Shown here: piece by piece, positions 1 to 8,462 of the stretch | Numbering within the stretch: the stretch's first letter is position 1 | How the letters are laid out: every line of letters starts with the position of its first letter | Assembly (NCBI RefSeq): GCF_004827385.1 | Contig: NZ_SRXN01000029.1 | Location: 1 to 64,000 of the forward strand | From: Ensifer sp. MPMI2T | GTDB taxonomy: Bacteria; Pseudomonadota; Alphaproteobacteria; Rhizobiales; Rhizobiaceae | Reading direction: 5' to 3' | Length of the DNA stretch: 64,000 nt | Made by a program: the position numbers and the translations under genes | The notes under the pieces: model-generated | What the model was told of the DNA's origin: nothing | Databases searched by the model: none | Seen by the model: the letters and a program-made list of their open reading frames with translations, nothing else

Positions 1-210
1 GGCAAGGACAAAGCCGACGGCAAGAACAAGGATAAGGCTGGCGGCAAAGGCAAGGACAAGGCCGGCGCCAAAGGCAAGGACAAGGCTGGCGCCAAGGGCA
101 AGGAGAAAGCCGGCGGCAAGGACAAGGCCGGCGCCAAAGGCAAAGGTAAGGACAAGGCTAACGGCAGGGACGGCAAGAAGCATCGCGACAAGAGCCGCGC
201 TTTTGGCTAG
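1..210 (+). CDS. C-terminal end of a lysine/glycine/alanine-rich low-complexity protein (partial)
   Basis: The frame is open from the first base and stops at 208-210; the start lies outside the window. The visible 69 residues are degenerate repeats of the type GAKGKDKA, ending in a basic tail HRDKSRAFG. Such highly charged Lys/Gly/Asp tails resemble nucleic-acid-binding or stress-related hydrophilic tails, but no domain is visible here and I cannot name the protein. The repeated codons make this stretch prone to length changes between strains. Confidence 0.65.
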   Translation, partial: GKDKADGKNKDKAGGKGKDKAGAKGKDKAGAKGKEKAGGKDKAGAKGKGKDKANGRDGKKHRDKSRAFG

Positions 211-281
211 CCCAGGCATCGCGCCACGACGATTGACGCGTACATGATGTTCAAACGAACGCGCCAAGCAGTCTGCATATT

Positions 282-312
282 AAAAAAGCGCGCGCGGCAG
301 GATTTCCTGCCG
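282..312 (-). terminator. Possible rho-independent terminator in a 391-base gene-free stretch
   Basis: A perfect 8-bp inverted repeat (CGGCAGGA/TCCTGCCG, 295-312) is followed on the minus strand by a GC alternation and six T residues, suiting the minus-strand gene that ends at 602. The T run starts 7 bases after the stem, so this is not a textbook terminator. I see nothing else convincing between 211 and 601. Confidence 0.35.
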
Positions 313-601
313 TCACTGGCGGGTCCTCTTGGCCTTCATGCGACTGAAAAGACGCACGGTGGCAAGAGCCCGCCTTCCTTTCGCTCACGTCATCCGTTCC
401 GATAATAAGTCCATACCAGCGGAAGAGCGGAGCGCAGAGTCCGATAATATCCCGGAGCAGCCGTCCGACGGTATCGAGGAACCGCTAAGATACTCTGCTG
501 CGCAAGCACATGCCGTCCGCGCGGATGCGTCATTCGGCCATATCGAGTTGCGGCCGCAGAACGACGTAAATCCAAACGGAAAGCTTGCCCGCTTTCCCCG
601 C

Positions 602-1393
602 CTAGAAACGGATGGCCACGCCGATGATCGGACCGTGCTGGATCACGTCGTAGGTGAAACCGTCGTTGCTGTAATCGACGCCCATGGCGCGATAGCCGGC
701 AAGGGCCGAGATCCGGTCATTGACATTGTAGCCGATCGCCCCGAGCACGTCCCAATCGAGGTCGGCTCCGCCGGCGCCCGCAAGTCCCCACCCGGTGACG
801 TACCACTCGGGCGTGAATGAATAGAGGCCGCGCACACCGACCAGCCCGTCGACCCAGGTATCGCCGTCGCTCCTGGAACGGCCGCCCAGAATGCCGCCGC
901 TGAGCGAGATCGTCGTGTCGACCGACCAGACCTTGGCGCCGCCGATGACATCAAGGCGCACATTGCTCTCGTCGACAACCGCATAGCCGGCGCCGACAAG
1001 GGCGGTAAACGTTTCCGCCTTCACGTTGACCTTCTCGGCGATGATCCCACGCGGCGTGGCCGCATCCGTCGACACCTTCACATAGTTTATGTCGGTGAAC
1101 AGGCTGAAACGGCCGTATCGCGCATCGCCTGCCGCCATGAATCCGAAATCGAGGTCGGAAAAAATATCACTGAAGCTCTGGTCGACCTCGACCGACGGCA
1201 GGCCAAACAATTGCGTGTCGCCCTCGAGCCCGGCCATCCAGAAGTAGGGAGCAAAGGAGAAAGACCACCCCTCGGGGCTCTCTTCGGGCTGGGGTTGAGG
1301 CGCCAGCGCCGGCAGGACATCCGCCGCGTAAACCGGGCCGTTCGCTGCCAGCGCGAGAAACGAAACAAGGACGCAGATTGACCCAACTCTCAT
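602..1393 (-). CDS. Outer-membrane beta-barrel-like protein with signal peptide
   Basis: The 263-residue product begins with a hydrophobic signal peptide ending near VYA-AD (about residue 23), then a Pro/Glu-rich linker. The rest alternates aromatic and polar residues, as in small outer-membrane barrels, and ends in the aromatic-terminated IGVAIRF typical of BamA-recognised strands. The ATG is preceded by GGGGGAGC. A role as a porin-like or structural envelope protein is inferred; no substrate can be stated. A palindromic repeat module lies about 50 bp upstream. Confidence 0.7.
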   Translation of the reverse strand: MRVGSICVLVSFLALAANGPVYAADVLPALAPQPQPEESPEGWSFSFAPYFWMAGLEGDTQLFGLPSVEVDQSFSDIFSDLDFGFMAAGDARYGRFSLFTDINYVKVSTDAATPRGIIAEKVNVKAETFTALVGAGYAVVDESNVRLDVIGGAKVWSVDTTISLSGGILGGRSRSDGDTWVDGLVGVRGLYSFTPEWYVTGWGLAGAGGADLDWDVLGAIGYNVNDRISALAGYRAMGVDYSNDGFTYDVIQHGPIIGVAIRF

Positions 1394-1444
1394 GATAGCT
1401 CCCCCGCGCCGCTTGGCGCTTTCGCTGCGTGACCGTACGAAGTG

Positions 1445-1488
1445 CTACAGCGTCCTTTGCACGTCTGATAAGACGCGCGACGCTGTAG
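1445..1488 (-). repeat. Solo hairpin module of the TACAGCG palindromic repeat
   Basis: Read on the minus strand this is TACAGCG...CGCTGTAG with an inner GCGCGTC/GACG(T)GC stem, the first module of the two-hairpin element seen at 47047 and 34892. The second module is absent or decayed. It sits in the 373-base gap 1394-1766, in which I see no gene; a faint resemblance to the second module lies around 1530-1570. Confidence 0.75.
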
Positions 1489-1766
1489 GGCGCCATCGCG
1501 TGCTCCGAAGATTCGCAAGGCGGATGCAACGCATTGAATTGCTGAAGGATTTTCTCGGCAAGCCGCTTCCGATCCAGCAAATCACAGAGCCGGACTATCC
1601 CACAGCTACGCAGCCTAGACAAGAATCTGCAGCCGATACACGCACGGAATCGAACTCAGTGTGGCTTCCACGCACGCCCCCCATTACCCCACTTCCGTGG
1701 GTAAGACGGCAACCTTTCAGCAACCCCTAGCCCCGATAATGCCGGCGCAATCGAGGACCGAATCGG

Positions 1767-2498
1767 ATGGCCAAGGCGAGTTCAAAAAGGCGCAAGCGCA
1801 GCGCAAGCCGGAAGAGCAATAGCGGCGGCATGGCGCCGTGGTATGTCGCGGCAGTCCTGATGATTGGCGGTATCGCGGCCTACGACCATCGGGCGAAACT
1901 GCCGGATCTACCCGGCGCCACCGAAGTCGTTGCCATGCTTTTTCCGAAAGAGACGAAGACGCGGCCGGTGGCGGTCGACCGAGCGACGCCGAAGCCGAAA
2001 GAGCATACCGGTTCGATCGCCAGGAAACCGACGGTTGTTCCCCCTGCCCCGATTACCGGAAAGCCGGCGCTTGCTCCTCCGGCTCCGGTCGGGCGACCGA
2101 TGGAACAGCCAACGCTCCGGTTTGCAGACTCCAACACGTTCTACTTTTGCGGCATTCGCAACGACAATTGCGTGCTTGACGGCGATACCTTCCTCTTCAA
2201 GGGCGAAAAGATCCTGATCGCCGATATCGACGCGCCGGAGACGAAGGAAGCGAAATGCGAAGCGGAACGCGCGCGCGGCTTCTATGCCAAGCAACGGCTG
2301 CGCGAATTGCTGAACGCCGGCGAATTCACGCTCGTCGCCTCCAGGGGCGGCGACGGCAAGGAAGGCGGAAGCCCGCGCGTGGTGATGCGCGACGGACGAT
2401 CGCTCGGCGACGTCCTGGTCTCCGAGGGGCTCGTGCGCAAACGGGCCGGAGAACCGTCGTCCTGGTGCGGCCGCTCCGTCGCTCGCGTCTCCGGCTGA
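1767..2498 (+). CDS. Thermonuclease-family (SNase-like) protein, membrane-anchored
   Basis: 243 residues. A very basic N-terminus (residues 1-22) is followed by one hydrophobic segment (about 24-40) that should anchor or export the protein, then a Pro-rich linker (about 65-110). The C-terminal half has the staphylococcal-nuclease layout: VLDGDTF, then the ILIADIDAPETKE strand-loop typical of SNase domains, then the LGDVLVSEGLVRK segment. The second catalytic region is short and reads GGDGKEGGSPRVVM in place of the usual DRYGR motif, so activity is uncertain. It ends 30 bp before a convergent kinase gene. Confidence 0.75.
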   Translation: MAKASSKRRKRSASRKSNSGGMAPWYVAAVLMIGGIAAYDHRAKLPDLPGATEVVAMLFPKETKTRPVAVDRATPKPKEHTGSIARKPTVVPPAPITGKPALAPPAPVGRPMEQPTLRFADSNTFYFCGIRNDNCVLDGDTFLFKGEKILIADIDAPETKEAKCEAERARGFYAKQRLRELLNAGEFTLVASRGGDGKEGGSPRVVMRDGRSLGDVLVSEGLVRKRAGEPSSWCGRSVARVSG

Positions 2499-2528
2499 GC
2501 CGGCCCGATATCACCCTGCGGTCCGCGC

Positions 2529-3413
2529 TTAGCCGAAGCGTTCGTGATCGGCGAGCACAGCCTCGATCACACGCCGCGATCTCTCCACTTCAAGGCTGTC
2601 GGTGCCCGGCAGCTCGGCATAGACGATGAGCGCCTTCCAAAGCGTCCAGCCGCGGCCGCGCGCCCAGGTCGCACGGTCGAGCGGCAGCGCGGCGCGGAAT
2701 ACCTCCCGGCTTTCCCCGTGAAAAAAGGTCCAGGCGACCGAGAGGTCGCATGAAGGGTCGCCGACGCCTGAGGTGCCGAAATCGATGACGGCGCTCAACC
2801 GCCCGTCCTCGACCAGAAGATTGCCGGAACTAACGTCGCCGTGGAACCAGACCGGCGCGCCGTGCCAGGTCGCGGCGAGCGCCGCTTCCCAGACGACGCG
2901 CGCCGCGTCCGTATCGACTTTGCCCTCGAGGGCGAGGAGCGCGCGGCGGGTTTCCACGTCATAGACGGTGAGCGGTCCGCCCCGGAAAAAATTGTGCTGC
3001 CCCGGCGGCGGCCCGTCGGTGGCGTCGACCTTTTGGAGCGCCATGAGGAACCCTGCCAAGGTCGTCGCGAAGGCACTGAGATCCGTGACAGGCGCGTGGG
3101 TCGCGATCTCGCCCTCGCGCCACTTGTAGATCGACCACGGCCAGGGGTAGCCCTCGCCCGGCTGGCCTGCCGCCAAGGGCACGGGAATGGGAAGCGGCAG
3201 GTGCGGCGCCAGCACCGGCAGCCAGCGCTGTTCCTTTTCGACCTGAAGCGCATAGGGCGCGGCACTGGGCAGCCGTACGGTCATGTCACTACCCAGATGA
3301 AAGGTCCGATTGTCCCATCCGCCGAACCGGACGGGGCTGACCGGAAGATCCGCCCACTCCGGAAACTGCGCGGCGATCAACCGGTTGACGAGAGATGCAT
3401 CGACGTTCGGCAT
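2529..3413 (-). CDS. Aminoglycoside phosphotransferase (APH)/choline-kinase-fold protein
   Basis: 294 residues from the ATG at 3413; an in-frame ATG 48 bp upstream would add 16 residues that do not look like the family start. The APH catalytic loop is visible as WFHGDVSSGNLLV, followed by the metal-binding VIDFGTSGVGDPSCDL. The N-lobe has the usual FGGWDNRTFHLG and VRLP segment. Members phosphorylate small molecules, and most chromosomal copies are not true resistance enzymes. The substrate here is unknown. Confidence 0.82.
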   Translation of the reverse strand: MPNVDASLVNRLIAAQFPEWADLPVSPVRFGGWDNRTFHLGSDMTVRLPSAAPYALQVEKEQRWLPVLAPHLPLPIPVPLAAGQPGEGYPWPWSIYKWREGEIATHAPVTDLSAFATTLAGFLMALQKVDATDGPPPGQHNFFRGGPLTVYDVETRRALLALEGKVDTDAARVVWEAALAATWHGAPVWFHGDVSSGNLLVEDGRLSAVIDFGTSGVGDPSCDLSVAWTFFHGESREVFRAALPLDRATWARGRGWTLWKALIVYAELPGTDSLEVERSRRVIEAVLADHERFG

Positions 3414-3595
3414 ATCGTTAGTTGCACTTGACAGCAAAAGGGTAGCAACCTTGTAGGGCATATCGTGGCCAAGCGCAAAACCGCTTTCCGCGCTCGCGCC
3501 GCCCTAAACTACGAGAATCGATGACGTTTAGGCTTTCAAATCTGCGTCTTGTCATCGGCTGATGAAAGCCGTGACTCACGTTTCCTGGAATTGCT

Positions 3596-4864
3596 TTATC
3601 CGTCCTGGCGCAGCGTCTCCTTTTGTGTGATCAGCCTGGCGCTGTGCTGGCCGCTGAGATAGATCCATAGCCAGCTCCAGGCTACGGCGAAGCGGCTGCG
3701 CGTGCCGATCAGGAAGTAGATATGGGCAATGCCCCAGATCCACCAGGCAAGCGCGCCCTTGAGCTTGATCCTGCCGAAGTCGATGATCGCGGCACGCTTG
3801 CCGATCGTGGCAAGGCTCCCCTGGTGGTGATAGCGGAAGGGCCCCGGCGCCGCTTTGCCCTCGAGCCTGGCGCGGATCACCCGGGCAACGTAGGCACCCT
3901 GCTGCTTGGCGGCGGGCGCGATACCCGGCACCGGTTTGCCCTCCTCCTGCATGACCGAGGCCGTGTCGCCGATGACGAAGACATCGGGCAGCCCGGGCGC
4001 GCTCAGATCCTTTTCAACGATGGCGCGGCCGGCACGGTCCGCCTCGATGCCGAGCCAACGGGCGGCGGGCGAGGCCTGGACGCCGGCGGCCCAGACCAAG
4101 GTGCAGCTTGGCACGAAGGCGTCGCCGATCATCACGCCGGCATCGGTGCAGTCGGTGACGGCAGCCCCCGTGCGCACCTCCACGCCGAGTTTTGCGAGTT
4201 CGCGGGCCGCGTAGGCGGACAGGTCCTCGGTGAAGGCGGGAAGGATGCGGGGGCCTGCCTCGACGAGCACCACCCGGGCCTGTCGCGTATCGATGCGGCG
4301 GAACTCGCCCGGCAGCGTCCGATGCGCCATTTCGGCGATGATGCCGGCGAGCTCCACCCCGGTCGGCCCTGCGCCGATCACCGTGAAGGTTAGAAGCGCA
4401 TCGCGCTTCGCAGCATCCTCCTCGAGCTCCGCCCGCTCGAAAGCGAGAAGCACGCGGCGGCGGATGGTCGTCGCGTCTTCCAGCGTCTTCAACCCGGGCG
4501 CCACCGGTGCCCATTCGTCATGGCCGAAATAGGCATGCGTCGCGCCGGTCGCGAGCACCAGCGTGTCGTAAGGGACCCGCTTGCCGCTCGTCAGGATCAC
4601 GCTCCTGTTAGCCGGATCGACGCCCACGACCTCGCCGAGCAGTGTGGTCACCTCCGGCCGGTCGCGATAAAGGTTGCGGATCGGCCACGCGATCTCCGAG
4701 GTCGCCAGCAGCGTCGTTGCCACCTGGTAGAGCAACGGCTGGAAGAGATGGTGGTTGCGCTTGTCGATCAGCGTTATCCGGACCGGCGCGCCGCGAAGGT
4801 CGTTAACGAGCTGCAGCCCGCCAAAACCTCCGCCGACGACGACGAGATGATGATTGTCGTGCAT
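3596..4864 (-). CDS. ndh: Type II NADH:quinone oxidoreductase (NDH-2)
   Basis: 422 residues, normal for NDH-2. The FAD-binding Rossmann motif VVVGGGFGGLQ is at residues 8-18, the NAD-binding motif VIGAGPTGVELAG is in the middle, and the second FAD motif VFVIGDTAS is downstream. The quinone-site region AKQQGAYVARVI and a C-terminal hydrophobic stretch (WWIWGIAHIYFLIG) suit peripheral attachment to the inner membrane. It would oxidise NADH and reduce quinone without pumping protons. It is probably monocistronic: a 102-bp gap separates it from the next gene upstream on the same strand. Confidence 0.9.
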   Translation of the reverse strand: MHDNHHLVVVGGGFGGLQLVNDLRGAPVRITLIDKRNHHLFQPLLYQVATTLLATSEIAWPIRNLYRDRPEVTTLLGEVVGVDPANRSVILTSGKRVPYDTLVLATGATHAYFGHDEWAPVAPGLKTLEDATTIRRRVLLAFERAELEEDAAKRDALLTFTVIGAGPTGVELAGIIAEMAHRTLPGEFRRIDTRQARVVLVEAGPRILPAFTEDLSAYAARELAKLGVEVRTGAAVTDCTDAGVMIGDAFVPSCTLVWAAGVQASPAARWLGIEADRAGRAIVEKDLSAPGLPDVFVIGDTASVMQEEGKPVPGIAPAAKQQGAYVARVIRARLEGKAAPGPFRYHHQGSLATIGKRAAIIDFGRIKLKGALAWWIWGIAHIYFLIGTRSRFAVAWSWLWIYLSGQHSARLITQKETLRQDG

Positions 4865-4966
4865 GACTTTCGCACCGCTCGCAATACTCTACAAACCCTC
4901 TACCTTTGTCCGGCCCGAAACAACCCACACGTTCGACATGGCTCCATTGCAAACTTGGCGCACCGG

Positions 4967-5632
4967 TCAGCGCCCATTGATTCCTGGATCGCCCTCAAAC
5001 TTTGACGAATTGATCTCACGCGAGACACGGTGGAATTGCAGCGCGTCGCCAAGATTGCGGCTGATAAGCGCCTTGGCATCGGCGACGGCAGTGTCGGCCG
5101 AGAGCCATTCATCATAGACCGCCGGATCGAGAATGACCGGTTGCCGATCATGCAAGGTCTTGACCGGGTCAGTTGCGGGCATTGTCAGGATCGTAAAGCT
5201 GGTGATGTCGAGCGCCTTGTTCCGCGCCCATAGGCCGGCGAAGGAAAACGGCGCTCGATCCGGCAGATGAATAAACCAAGGATCCCTTCCGCCATCGTCG
5301 CCCGCGGTCCATTCGTAAAAGCCGTCCGCCGGGACAAGACAGCGCTTCAATTTGAAGGCGTCGCGGAAGGCGGCTTTCGTATCCGCCTCTTCCGTGCGAG
5401 CGTTGAACATCGCCCCCCTCGGTATTTCCTTCGCCCAGAACGGCACCAGCCACCAGCGGCCGTCCTCCAAGACCTGCTTGCCTTCCCTGTCATTGTGGAC
5501 GAAGGGCACGGTATCGGTCGGGGCGATGTTGTAGCGCGGCTCCGTGTTGCGGCCGTAATATTCCTCAAGCGTGAGACGGTAGAGCGCGATCAGCTCGGGC
5601 CATGTCATCATATTGGTGAAGCGTCCGCACAT
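4967..5632 (-). CDS. SOS-response-associated peptidase (SRAP, YedK/HMCES family)
   Basis: 221 residues starting MCGRFTN. Cys2, exposed after Met removal, is the residue that forms the thiazolidine cross-link to abasic sites in single-stranded DNA. The family motifs RYNIAPTD, MFNARTEE, RCLVPADGFYEW and the late DRQPVIL are all present in order. The start was chosen at Met-Cys because Cys2 is essential; GGAAGG precedes it. A longer frame upstream is only repeat-derived. The family shields abasic sites during replication. The repeat at 5652-5732 lies just in front and may supply part of its leader. Confidence 0.92.
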   Translation of the reverse strand: MCGRFTNMMTWPELIALYRLTLEEYYGRNTEPRYNIAPTDTVPFVHNDREGKQVLEDGRWWLVPFWAKEIPRGAMFNARTEEADTKAAFRDAFKLKRCLVPADGFYEWTAGDDGGRDPWFIHLPDRAPFSFAGLWARNKALDITSFTILTMPATDPVKTLHDRQPVILDPAVYDEWLSADTAVADAKALISRNLGDALQFHRVSREINSSKFEGDPGINGR

Positions 5633-5651
5633 CGACCTTCCTCCATGTCGA

Positions 5652-5732
5652 CTGCATGTTTCCTTAAATCGCAGCCGATTAAGAACAAAAACATGCAGCA
5701 ATTCAAAGCGCTACAGCGTCCGCGGCGCTGTA
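5652..5732 (-). repeat. Two-hairpin palindromic repeat (shortened copy)
   Basis: On the minus strand it reads CTACAGCGCC...CGCTGTAGCG, the TTTGAATTGCTGCATG linker, then the TTAATCG/CGATTTAAGGAAACATGCAG second hairpin. The first hairpin is shortened by loss of its inner stem. It lies 20 bp before the SRAP start codon. Confidence 0.85.
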
Positions 5733-5797
5733 GGTAGCCCGGCACGAGGCTGTGTCAACCGCTCCAAGCGAACACGCCGCGTCCGGCAATAGGGCCG

Positions 5798-6289
5798 CTA
5801 CTCTGCATAGCCGACCGGCACGGCCGTCCCGCTTTTCAAGACTTCCATGGAAATGGAGGCGGAAACGTCGAAGAGTTCCACCTTGCGAACGATCTGCTTG
5901 TAGACGACGTCGTAGTGCTCCACGCGCGGGAGCACGACCTTGACGATATAGTCGTAGTTGCCGGTCAGCCGGTGCGCCTCGACGATCTCGGGAATATCGC
6001 TGATTGCGCGGCGGAATCTTTCGATCCATTCATCGGAATGATGCGCGGTCTTGATCAGCGCAAACACGGTGGTCGGCACGCCCATCTTTTCCCGGTCGAG
6101 CACTACGATGCGCCGCGCGATGTAGCCCGCCTCCTCCAGGCGCTGAATGCGGCGCGAACAGGCGGAGAGCGACAGGTTCACGCGCTCCGCCAGGTCGCTC
6201 ATGGCCAAGCTGCCATCCTCCTGCAGGAGCGCCAGCAGCTTCCGATCTCTCTCATCCAACACGCCAGTGACTCCTCGCCGCCGATCCAA
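5798..6289 (-). CDS. Lrp/AsnC-family transcriptional regulator
   Basis: 163 residues. The N-terminal HTH shows LDERDRKLLALLQEDG and the recognition-helix region NLSLSACSRRIQRLEEAGYI (about 36-55). The C-terminal RAM/AsnC ligand domain contains EIVEAHRLTGNYDYIVKV and the terminal YAE. The gene is divergent from an aspartate/glutamate racemase-family gene with 193 bp between starts, so control of that gene by an amino-acid-sensing Lrp protein is a reasonable inference. The exact start among Met1 and nearby GTG codons is uncertain. Confidence 0.9.
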   Translation of the reverse strand: MDRRRGVTGVLDERDRKLLALLQEDGSLAMSDLAERVNLSLSACSRRIQRLEEAGYIARRIVVLDREKMGVPTTVFALIKTAHHSDEWIERFRRAISDIPEIVEAHRLTGNYDYIVKVVLPRVEHYDVVYKQIVRKVELFDVSASISMEVLKSGTAVPVGYAE

Positions 6290-6482
6290 TTGACGCCAAT
6301 AATTTGCGGAAAATGCGACCGTGACACAAATATTGCGCGCAGATCTCCCCAGATCTCTCCATCAAAGCAAACACATCCGGTCAATGCCACGCCATACTTT
6401 TAACAATGGAACGGGATCAGAAGGTGGCAAGACCCGATCTTCTTCGTTCCGCTATCGATGCCTGCTCAAGAACGAGGGAACC

Positions 6483-7202
6483 ATGGAAATGCGCAAGATC
6501 GGCCTTATCGGCGGGATGAGCTTCGAAAGTTCGGCGGTTTACTACCGCATGGTCAACGAGGCCGTGCGCGAGCGTCTGGGCGCGCTGCATTCGGCCGAAG
6601 TGCTGCTTCATTCCGTGGACTTCCAGAAGATCGTCGACCTGCAGAAGGCGGGCCGCTGGGAAGAGGCCGCTCAGCGCCTCTCCGAGGTCGCGCGGGGGCT
6701 CAAGGCCGCCGGCGCGCAATGCGTACTGATCTGCACCAACACAATGCACCTGATTGCCGATGAGGTGCAGGCCTCAGTCGACGTACCCCTGATCAACATT
6801 ATCGACGAGACGGCGGCGCGATTGGAGGCTTCCGGCAGCCGCAAGCCACTGCTGCTTGCCACGCGCTACACCATGGAGCACGGCTTCTATGCCGAGCGCA
6901 TGAAAAGGCACGGGATCGAGTTGATGGTCCCGGATGCCGATGGCCGCACGCTGACCCACAACGTCATCTTCGACGAGCTTTGCGCCGGCAAGGTGCTGGA
7001 GCCCTCGCGCAAGGCGCTGGTCGCCCTCATCGAGAAGGCCAAGGCCAAAGGCGCAGACGCGGTCATTCTCGGCTGCACGGAGATCTGCCTGATCCTCGAC
7101 CCCGCCAAGCTGCCACTTCCCGGCTTCGATTCCACCGCCATCCATGCCGACGCCGCCGTCGAGTTCGCGCTTGGTCGCGAGAAGGTAGGCCGGGCGGCTT
7201 GA
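6483..7202 (+). CDS. Aspartate/glutamate racemase-family protein
   Basis: 239 residues from the ATG at 6483, preceded by GAGGG; the longer frame upstream is non-coding in appearance. The two catalytic cysteines lie in CTNTMH (Cys84) and LGCTEI (Cys198), the classical PLP-independent racemase pair. The N-terminal IGLIGGMSFESS binds the substrate. It should interconvert L- and D-aspartate or a related amino acid. It is divergent from the Lrp regulator at 5798-6289, which probably controls it. Confidence 0.87.
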   Translation: MEMRKIGLIGGMSFESSAVYYRMVNEAVRERLGALHSAEVLLHSVDFQKIVDLQKAGRWEEAAQRLSEVARGLKAAGAQCVLICTNTMHLIADEVQASVDVPLINIIDETAARLEASGSRKPLLLATRYTMEHGFYAERMKRHGIELMVPDADGRTLTHNVIFDELCAGKVLEPSRKALVALIEKAKAKGADAVILGCTEICLILDPAKLPLPGFDSTAIHADAAVEFALGREKVGRAA

Positions 7203-7341
7203 AAATCGCTCGCCGTCGACGCAATCAATCGCGTGGAGCCGTTCCGCCTTGATGCGTGGCACCCAAAGTGCGCCGTGGTTTTCGGACATTTATGAAGGCA
7301 AGGCGCGCTGCGTGCATACGCTTGGACACGACGCGCTCCTA

Positions 7342-7453
7342 GATCACGATGATTTTAGGTCGAATCGGCCTAAAATCATAAACGTGATCGATTCTAATGA
7401 GTTAGAGCGGGATGCGGGCGGAAAACCGCTCACACTTTTCTTCATCCCGCTCT
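7342..7453. repeat. Rhizobial double-palindrome element (GATCACG and GCGGGATG hairpins)
   Basis: First palindrome: GATCACGATGATTTTAGG against CCTAAAATCAT..CGTGATC (7342-7389). Second: AGAGCGGGATG against CATCCCGCTCT (7404-7453) with an inner GCGGaaaaCCGC. The second palindrome runs into the stop codon of the gene ending at 7453. The same second palindrome is tandemly repeated at 63062-63211, and a decayed copy of the element lies near 13073-13140. Confidence 0.8.
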
Positions 7454-7800
7454 TAAACACCGTCCGGGGGCGCGAAGAAGCAATTCATGTGATCCTCGGT
7501 TGGGTGAAAACAGATGCGGAAATCGCTGTCGCCCGAGGGGATCTCGTCGCCATAGGGAATCTGGAACATGTGGTCCTTCGTCACGAGATGGTGATCCCCG
7601 GGGTGAAGAATGATCGAAAACCCCTGCGGCCCCTTTTTGACGGTGGCGCCAGGAATGCGTTCGCAATCGCCGCCTACTTCACTGCCCCGACCGCAGGCAG
7701 GCGGATACGTCCAGCCACTGCGGGCGGGGTGGGCATCACCATATGAAGGAAAACCGACAATCGCCGCTGCAGCGACAAAAGAGGCAAACTTGCAGGCCAT
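7453..7800 (-). CDS. Small secreted protein of unknown function
   Basis: 115 residues. A signal peptide with hydrophobic core ASFVAAAAIVGF ends near GDA-HP (about 23). The mature part has cysteines in PPACGR, GGDCER, FRICFH and MNCFFAP, four Cys that could form two disulfides in the periplasm, and a central HPGDHHLV segment. I do not recognise a named family. Its stop codon lies in the repeat at 7342-7453, and it is transcribed toward that repeat, which may act as its terminator. Confidence 0.7.
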   Translation of the reverse strand: MACKFASFVAAAAIVGFPSYGDAHPARSGWTYPPACGRGSEVGGDCERIPGATVKKGPQGFSIILHPGDHHLVTKDHMFQIPYGDEIPSGDSDFRICFHPTEDHMNCFFAPPDGV

Positions 7801-7900
7801 CAGACGACTCCGATCCCATGGATAACAGTCATCAGCAGGCAGATTTTATGCCAGCTGGCCGACAAGCCTAGTAAATCAATTCGGGTAACAGCAGCACCGC

Positions 7901-8305
7901 TCACGCCACCGCGTCATAGTCCGCCCGCGCCTTGCGGATCGCGTCATGGTTTTGGAGCGACCAGTCGACGAACAGCCTGAGCGGCACCAGAAACGATCGG
8001 CCGAGATCGGTGAGGCTGTATTCCACGCTCGGCGGCTGCGTCGGATAGACGGTGCGGCTCAGATAGCCGTCGCGCTGCAGGTCGCGCAACGTCTGTGTCA
8101 GCATGCGCTGCGAAATGTCCGGGATCAGCCGCCGGAGTTGCGAGAAACGCAAGGGCCCTTCGGCGAGCGACAAAATCATCAGCGAATTCCACTTGCCGCC
8201 GATATTGTCCATCACATCGCGCACCGGACAGTTGGCCATATCCATTGGCACGCCGCACACCATCACCACCCTCTTGCCCTTTACCGCACCTGTCGTCCTG
8301 TTCAT
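7901..8305 (-). CDS. HxlR-family winged-helix regulator (QorR/YtfH-like)
   Basis: 134 residues. The HxlR hallmark is CPVRDVMDNIGGKWNSLMIL, with a conserved Cys near residue 26 that can act as redox sensor. It continues with LRFSQLRRLIPDISQRMLTQTLRDLQRDG (recognition helix) and the wing PPSVEYSLTDLG. It is divergent from an NmrA-like quinone-reductase gene with 157 bp between starts, the same arrangement as ytfH/ytfG of E. coli and qorR/qor2 of corynebacteria. Autoregulation and control of the neighbour by oxidation or quinones is inferred. Confidence 0.9.
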   Translation of the reverse strand: MNRTTGAVKGKRVVMVCGVPMDMANCPVRDVMDNIGGKWNSLMILSLAEGPLRFSQLRRLIPDISQRMLTQTLRDLQRDGYLSRTVYPTQPPSVEYSLTDLGRSFLVPLRLFVDWSLQNHDAIRKARADYDAVA

Positions 8306-8462
8306 GGCGGTACCCTTTCCGTAACTACCGCAGCAAAAACTGCCTCCTTTACAGCCCTTAGCAGATTACGGGATAAGAGAAAATCTCAAAAAGAGACCAG
8401 CACTCGCATTTGCTCCAACACTCGTTGAAGGACGGCTGGAAGGTAAAACGAAAGGAAAGACC

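Noticed and set aside
1620..1720. tRNA-like stretch with CGGAATCGAAC
   Set aside because: A T-loop-like string is present, but no acceptor stem, anticodon arm or complete cloverleaf can be drawn on either strand.
2529..3461. Antibiotic-resistance gene
   Set aside because: The product has the APH fold, but chromosomal rhizobial members of this type are general small-molecule kinases, and nothing in the context suggests mobile resistance.
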